A DNA stretch of 64,000 nt, taken from NCBI RefSeq assembly GCF_021390535.1, contig NZ_JAJUXG010000003.1, positions 248,001-312,000 of the forward strand, read 5' to 3'. Below the pieces are notes generated by a model, which saw only the letters and a program-made list of their open reading frames with translations, did no database searches and had not been told where the DNA came from. Shown one piece after another: positions 62,219 to 64,000 of this stretch. Within the stretch, counting starts at the first letter, position 1; each line of letters starts with the position of its first letter. The stretch comes from Dyadobacter sp. CY312 (GTDB taxonomy: Bacteria > Bacteroidota > Bacteroidia > Cytophagales > Spirosomataceae). A program made the position numbers and the translations under genes.

Positions 62219-62417
62219 CGATCTTTCCCAACAGGTATGCGAGTACTCTGGATATTCCTGAGAAGAACATCACGATGCCAGAGAATACAAATGTGAAGAT
62301 TGCAATAAATGGATATAAAATCGTGAAGAGTACACTCCACATTTTATATCCGGTAGTATTTTTCAGAGCAGCCCTTTCCTCTTCTCTTTTCGAACGAAAT
62401 TCGGGTGAATGTTTCAT
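62208..62417 (-). CDS. Small membrane protein of unknown function
   Basis: 69 residues. A charged N-terminal part (HSPEFRSKREEERAALK) is followed by a hydrophobic helical hairpin (WSVLFTILYPFIAIFTFVFSGIVMFFSGI) and a short basic end. It overlaps the TIGR02757 gene by 11 nt and follows the LysM gene by 20 nt on the same strand, so it is part of that operon. The reading is supported by the tight spacing rather than homology. Confidence 0.7.
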   Translation of the reverse strand: MKHSPEFRSKREEERAALKNTTGYKMWSVLFTILYPFIAIFTFVFSGIVMFFSGISRVLAYLLGKIGVK

Positions 62418-62437
62418 GATTGCCTTGCTAAAAACTA

Positions 62438-63427
62438 TTAATTGTTATCAAGGTAACTCACCACAGCGCGAAAACGTTTGCTGTTCGGCGAAACTTTTTC
62501 AAAAGCGCGGGAAGAAAGTTTAATCACAATATCATCATTAATGCTCGTATCAGGAATACGTCCGATAACCCGAACAATAATTTTTTCCTGATTGTACTCA
62601 TTCAAAACCTCCACCAGCGCGCCGATTGGTGCCGTGCGGTGTAATCCTAAAAATTTGCTGGTACTTTCATCGGTTTCGATCACTTCTGCCAACCCCGATT
62701 CCGACTTTCTTTTTCCGCTCACTACTTTCGGAGGAGCCACTTCTTCAACCGGCTTCACAACTTTTTCAGCAACAGCCGCTTTGGATCGAACAGAATCTTT
62801 CACTACGGTTGTCGCAACAACCTTAGGAGCCGGTGCAGGTGTAGCCGCCTTTTCGCCAGCCTTCTCGCTTACGATCAGTTCCTGACCATCCTTTAAATTA
62901 TCATCTGTAAGGTTATTCCACTTTCTGATATCAGCCATCAACACGCCATATTTCACAGCTACACGGTAAAGTGTTTGTCCGGCTTCCACTTTATGAATGC
63001 CATTCGGGGCCACGGCCACTGCCGATGTTGGCGGAGGACTAGTTGCCGGAGCTGTTGTTGCGGGCGTAGCAACAGGAGTGACTTTTTTGGGAGTCTCCAC
63101 CGGCTTTGCTGCCTCTGCCACCTTCGTTTCTTCTTTTTTAACTTCTTTTGCAGGACTTTTCGGAGTATAAGGAACCCGGATCGTCTGACCAAATTGTATC
63201 TGATCACTCATACCCGGATTTGCCTCTCTCAGGGCATGGATTGTAGTTCCATATCTGCGCACAACGGCAAACATAGTTTGTCCCTGATTAACCTTATGTA
63301 TTATGAACATCTTCCCTCCTACTCTTTCCACACCTACTGAATCAACAGTTGTTACCCCGTTAGCCCGGGCACTATTCAAACCTCCAAAAAGACCTGCGAT
63401 CATCGCAAGGCAAAAAATGTACTTCAT
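62438..63427 (-). CDS. LysM and double-psi-beta-barrel (RlpA-like) protein
   Basis: 329 residues, exported (signal, MKYIFCLAMIAGLFGGLNSARA). LysM1 at about 43-87 (IHKVNQGQTMFAVVRRYG...), LysM2 at about 143-188 (IHKVEAGQTLYRVAVKYG...), separated by a Pro/Ala/Thr/Lys-rich linker; a similar linker precedes the C-terminal RlpA-like DPBB at about 240-325 (LGLHRTAPIGALVEVLN, VRVIGRIPDTSINDDIVIKLSSRAF). LysM binds peptidoglycan, so it anchors to the cell wall. The DPBB Asp and Ser of lytic RlpA are only partly matched. It abuts the next gene (stop at 63428). Confidence 0.93.
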   Translation of the reverse strand: MKYIFCLAMIAGLFGGLNSARANGVTTVDSVGVERVGGKMFIIHKVNQGQTMFAVVRRYGTTIHALREANPGMSDQIQFGQTIRVPYTPKSPAKEVKKEETKVAEAAKPVETPKKVTPVATPATTAPATSPPPTSAVAVAPNGIHKVEAGQTLYRVAVKYGVLMADIRKWNNLTDDNLKDGQELIVSEKAGEKAATPAPAPKVVATTVVKDSVRSKAAVAEKVVKPVEEVAPPKVVSGKRKSESGLAEVIETDESTSKFLGLHRTAPIGALVEVLNEYNQEKIIVRVIGRIPDTSINDDIVIKLSSRAFEKVSPNSKRFRAVVSYLDNN

Positions 63428-64000
63428 TTAACAATATAGTGTTAGACCTGTAAATTCATTATTGTTTCTCAAAAATACCAGATTATCCCCCCTCAGTAAC
63501 ATCGTCGACTGACCAGTGCCATCTCGTCCCTCCGATAATTTTTCATGAAGTATAAATTCCTTTTTATCGGTTATAATGAGGAGGTATTCTGCTATTTTTT
63601 CCTGCTCGTAAATATAGTAAGAAAACATCATATAGGGCCTTTTCTCCAGATAATCAATAGCCATCGGTTGTTTCCCTCCGGTCACATCTGTAATGAAAGA
63701 TGCCAGTTGTTCGAAATACTTATTTCCTTCCTTGTAACGAATCGGCTCCCTTAAAATTATTTCTTCTGCTTGCGGTTCTCCAATTTCATTGTCGTGATTC
63801 AAAAGCCCGGTATCTGCTTTGCACCTCATATACCGAAACTGGTCGCCGGCCTTTGTCGCGACTTCAATTTCCGTTGTACTCAGCGTTTTCACCAACAGGT
63901 AATTTGGCAAAACCCATTGCATTTCCCCATTTTCTCCATCTACCATCAGCAAATCCGTTGGTTCAGGGATGTCAGGATAACGGTAGTTGTGGAGAAAAAG
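63428..64000 (-). CDS. Unknown protein, 5' end outside the window
   Basis: The frame stays open to the right edge, so the true start lies beyond 64000; the ATG at 63952 is internal. About 190 residues are visible, with no membrane segment. Blocks such as YRYPDIPEPTDLLMVDGENGEMQW, QFRYMRCKADTGLL and a beta-rich C-terminal part suggest a propeller or DUF4905-like cytoplasmic protein; that name is tentative. Its stop directly precedes the ATG of the LysM gene, so the two are in one operon. Function unknown. Confidence 0.75.
   Translation of the reverse strand, partial: LFLHNYRYPDIPEPTDLLMVDGENGEMQWVLPNYLLVKTLSTTEIEVATKAGDQFRYMRCKADTGLLNHDNEIGEPQAEEIILREPIRYKEGNKYFEQLASFITDVTGGKQPMAIDYLEKRPYMMFSYYIYEQEKIAEYLLIITDKKEFILHEKLSEGRDGTGQSTMLLRGDNLVFLRNNNEFTGLTLYC

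Overview
The window looks like chromosome of a Bacteroidota member of the order Cytophagales, possibly Dyadobacter-like; the genus is a guess. Supporting signs are TonB-dependent receptors with carboxypeptidase-regulatory-like N-termini (one of the Oar type), many secreted proteins with Sec or lipoprotein signals, DUF5916 and TIGR02757 proteins, a CcmBCDEF locus, AT-rich intergenic DNA, and several -7 boxes of the TAnnTTTG type. I saw no rRNA, tRNA, CRISPR array, prophage or intact insertion sequence. Most of the window is ordinary chromosomal backbone.

Layout. 1-7627: surface-glycan-like operon (end of a transketolase-like subunit, multi-pass membrane protein, acyltransferase 3, GT2 glycosyltransferase, large membrane-anchored unknown, DHHW/SGNH protein). 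7714-12693: CPA1 antiporter, an orphan unknown, M14 peptidase, envelope protein. 13003-18455: DEAD-box helicase, rhodanese, dapF, rplS, nnr, and a DUF433/DUF5615 toxin-antitoxin-like pair. 18483-20992: feoB and feoA on the minus strand. 21233-25962: ccmB, ccmC, a ccmD-like gene, ccmE and ccmF; this CcmE carries CxxxY in place of the usual heme-binding HxxxY. 26100-26518: MNT nucleotidyltransferase followed by what looks like a decapitated HEPN partner. 26426-33684: small secreted protein, TonB receptor, DUF3817 protein, DUF5916 protein, secreted LRR protein. 33854-34190: hairpin-rich tandem repeat. 34274-39693: polyprenyl synthase, patatin and an Oar-like receptor, the last two sharing a 23-bp-stem terminator. 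40068-51696: housekeeping genes (alpha/beta hydrolase, RsmI-like methylase, MBL hydrolase, pssA, FabH-like, CoA-binding protein, NUMOD4/HNH protein, IscA-like protein without its CxC, mutS2) and small envelope proteins. 51838-60468: sugar module with an MFS transporter on the minus strand and, divergently, two Gfo/Idh/MocA oxidoreductases, a TIM-barrel isomerase/epimerase and a secreted ThuA / sugar dehydrogenase / PKD / cytochrome c / CBM fusion. 60630-64000: outer-membrane-type protein, TIGR02757 gene, LysM/DPBB protein and a truncated unknown.

How the parts work together. The sugar module reads as uptake plus oxidation and rearrangement of a saccharide, possibly through 3-keto intermediates. 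Its cytochrome c domain would need the heme-ligation machinery encoded by the ccm locus. The best leads for follow-up are the CxxxY CcmE, the five-part fusion enzyme and its cluster, the hierarchical hairpin repeat, the broken MNT-HEPN pair, the IscA-like protein without CxC, and a dispersed family of short intergenic repeats. No single system in the window is convincingly without precedent.
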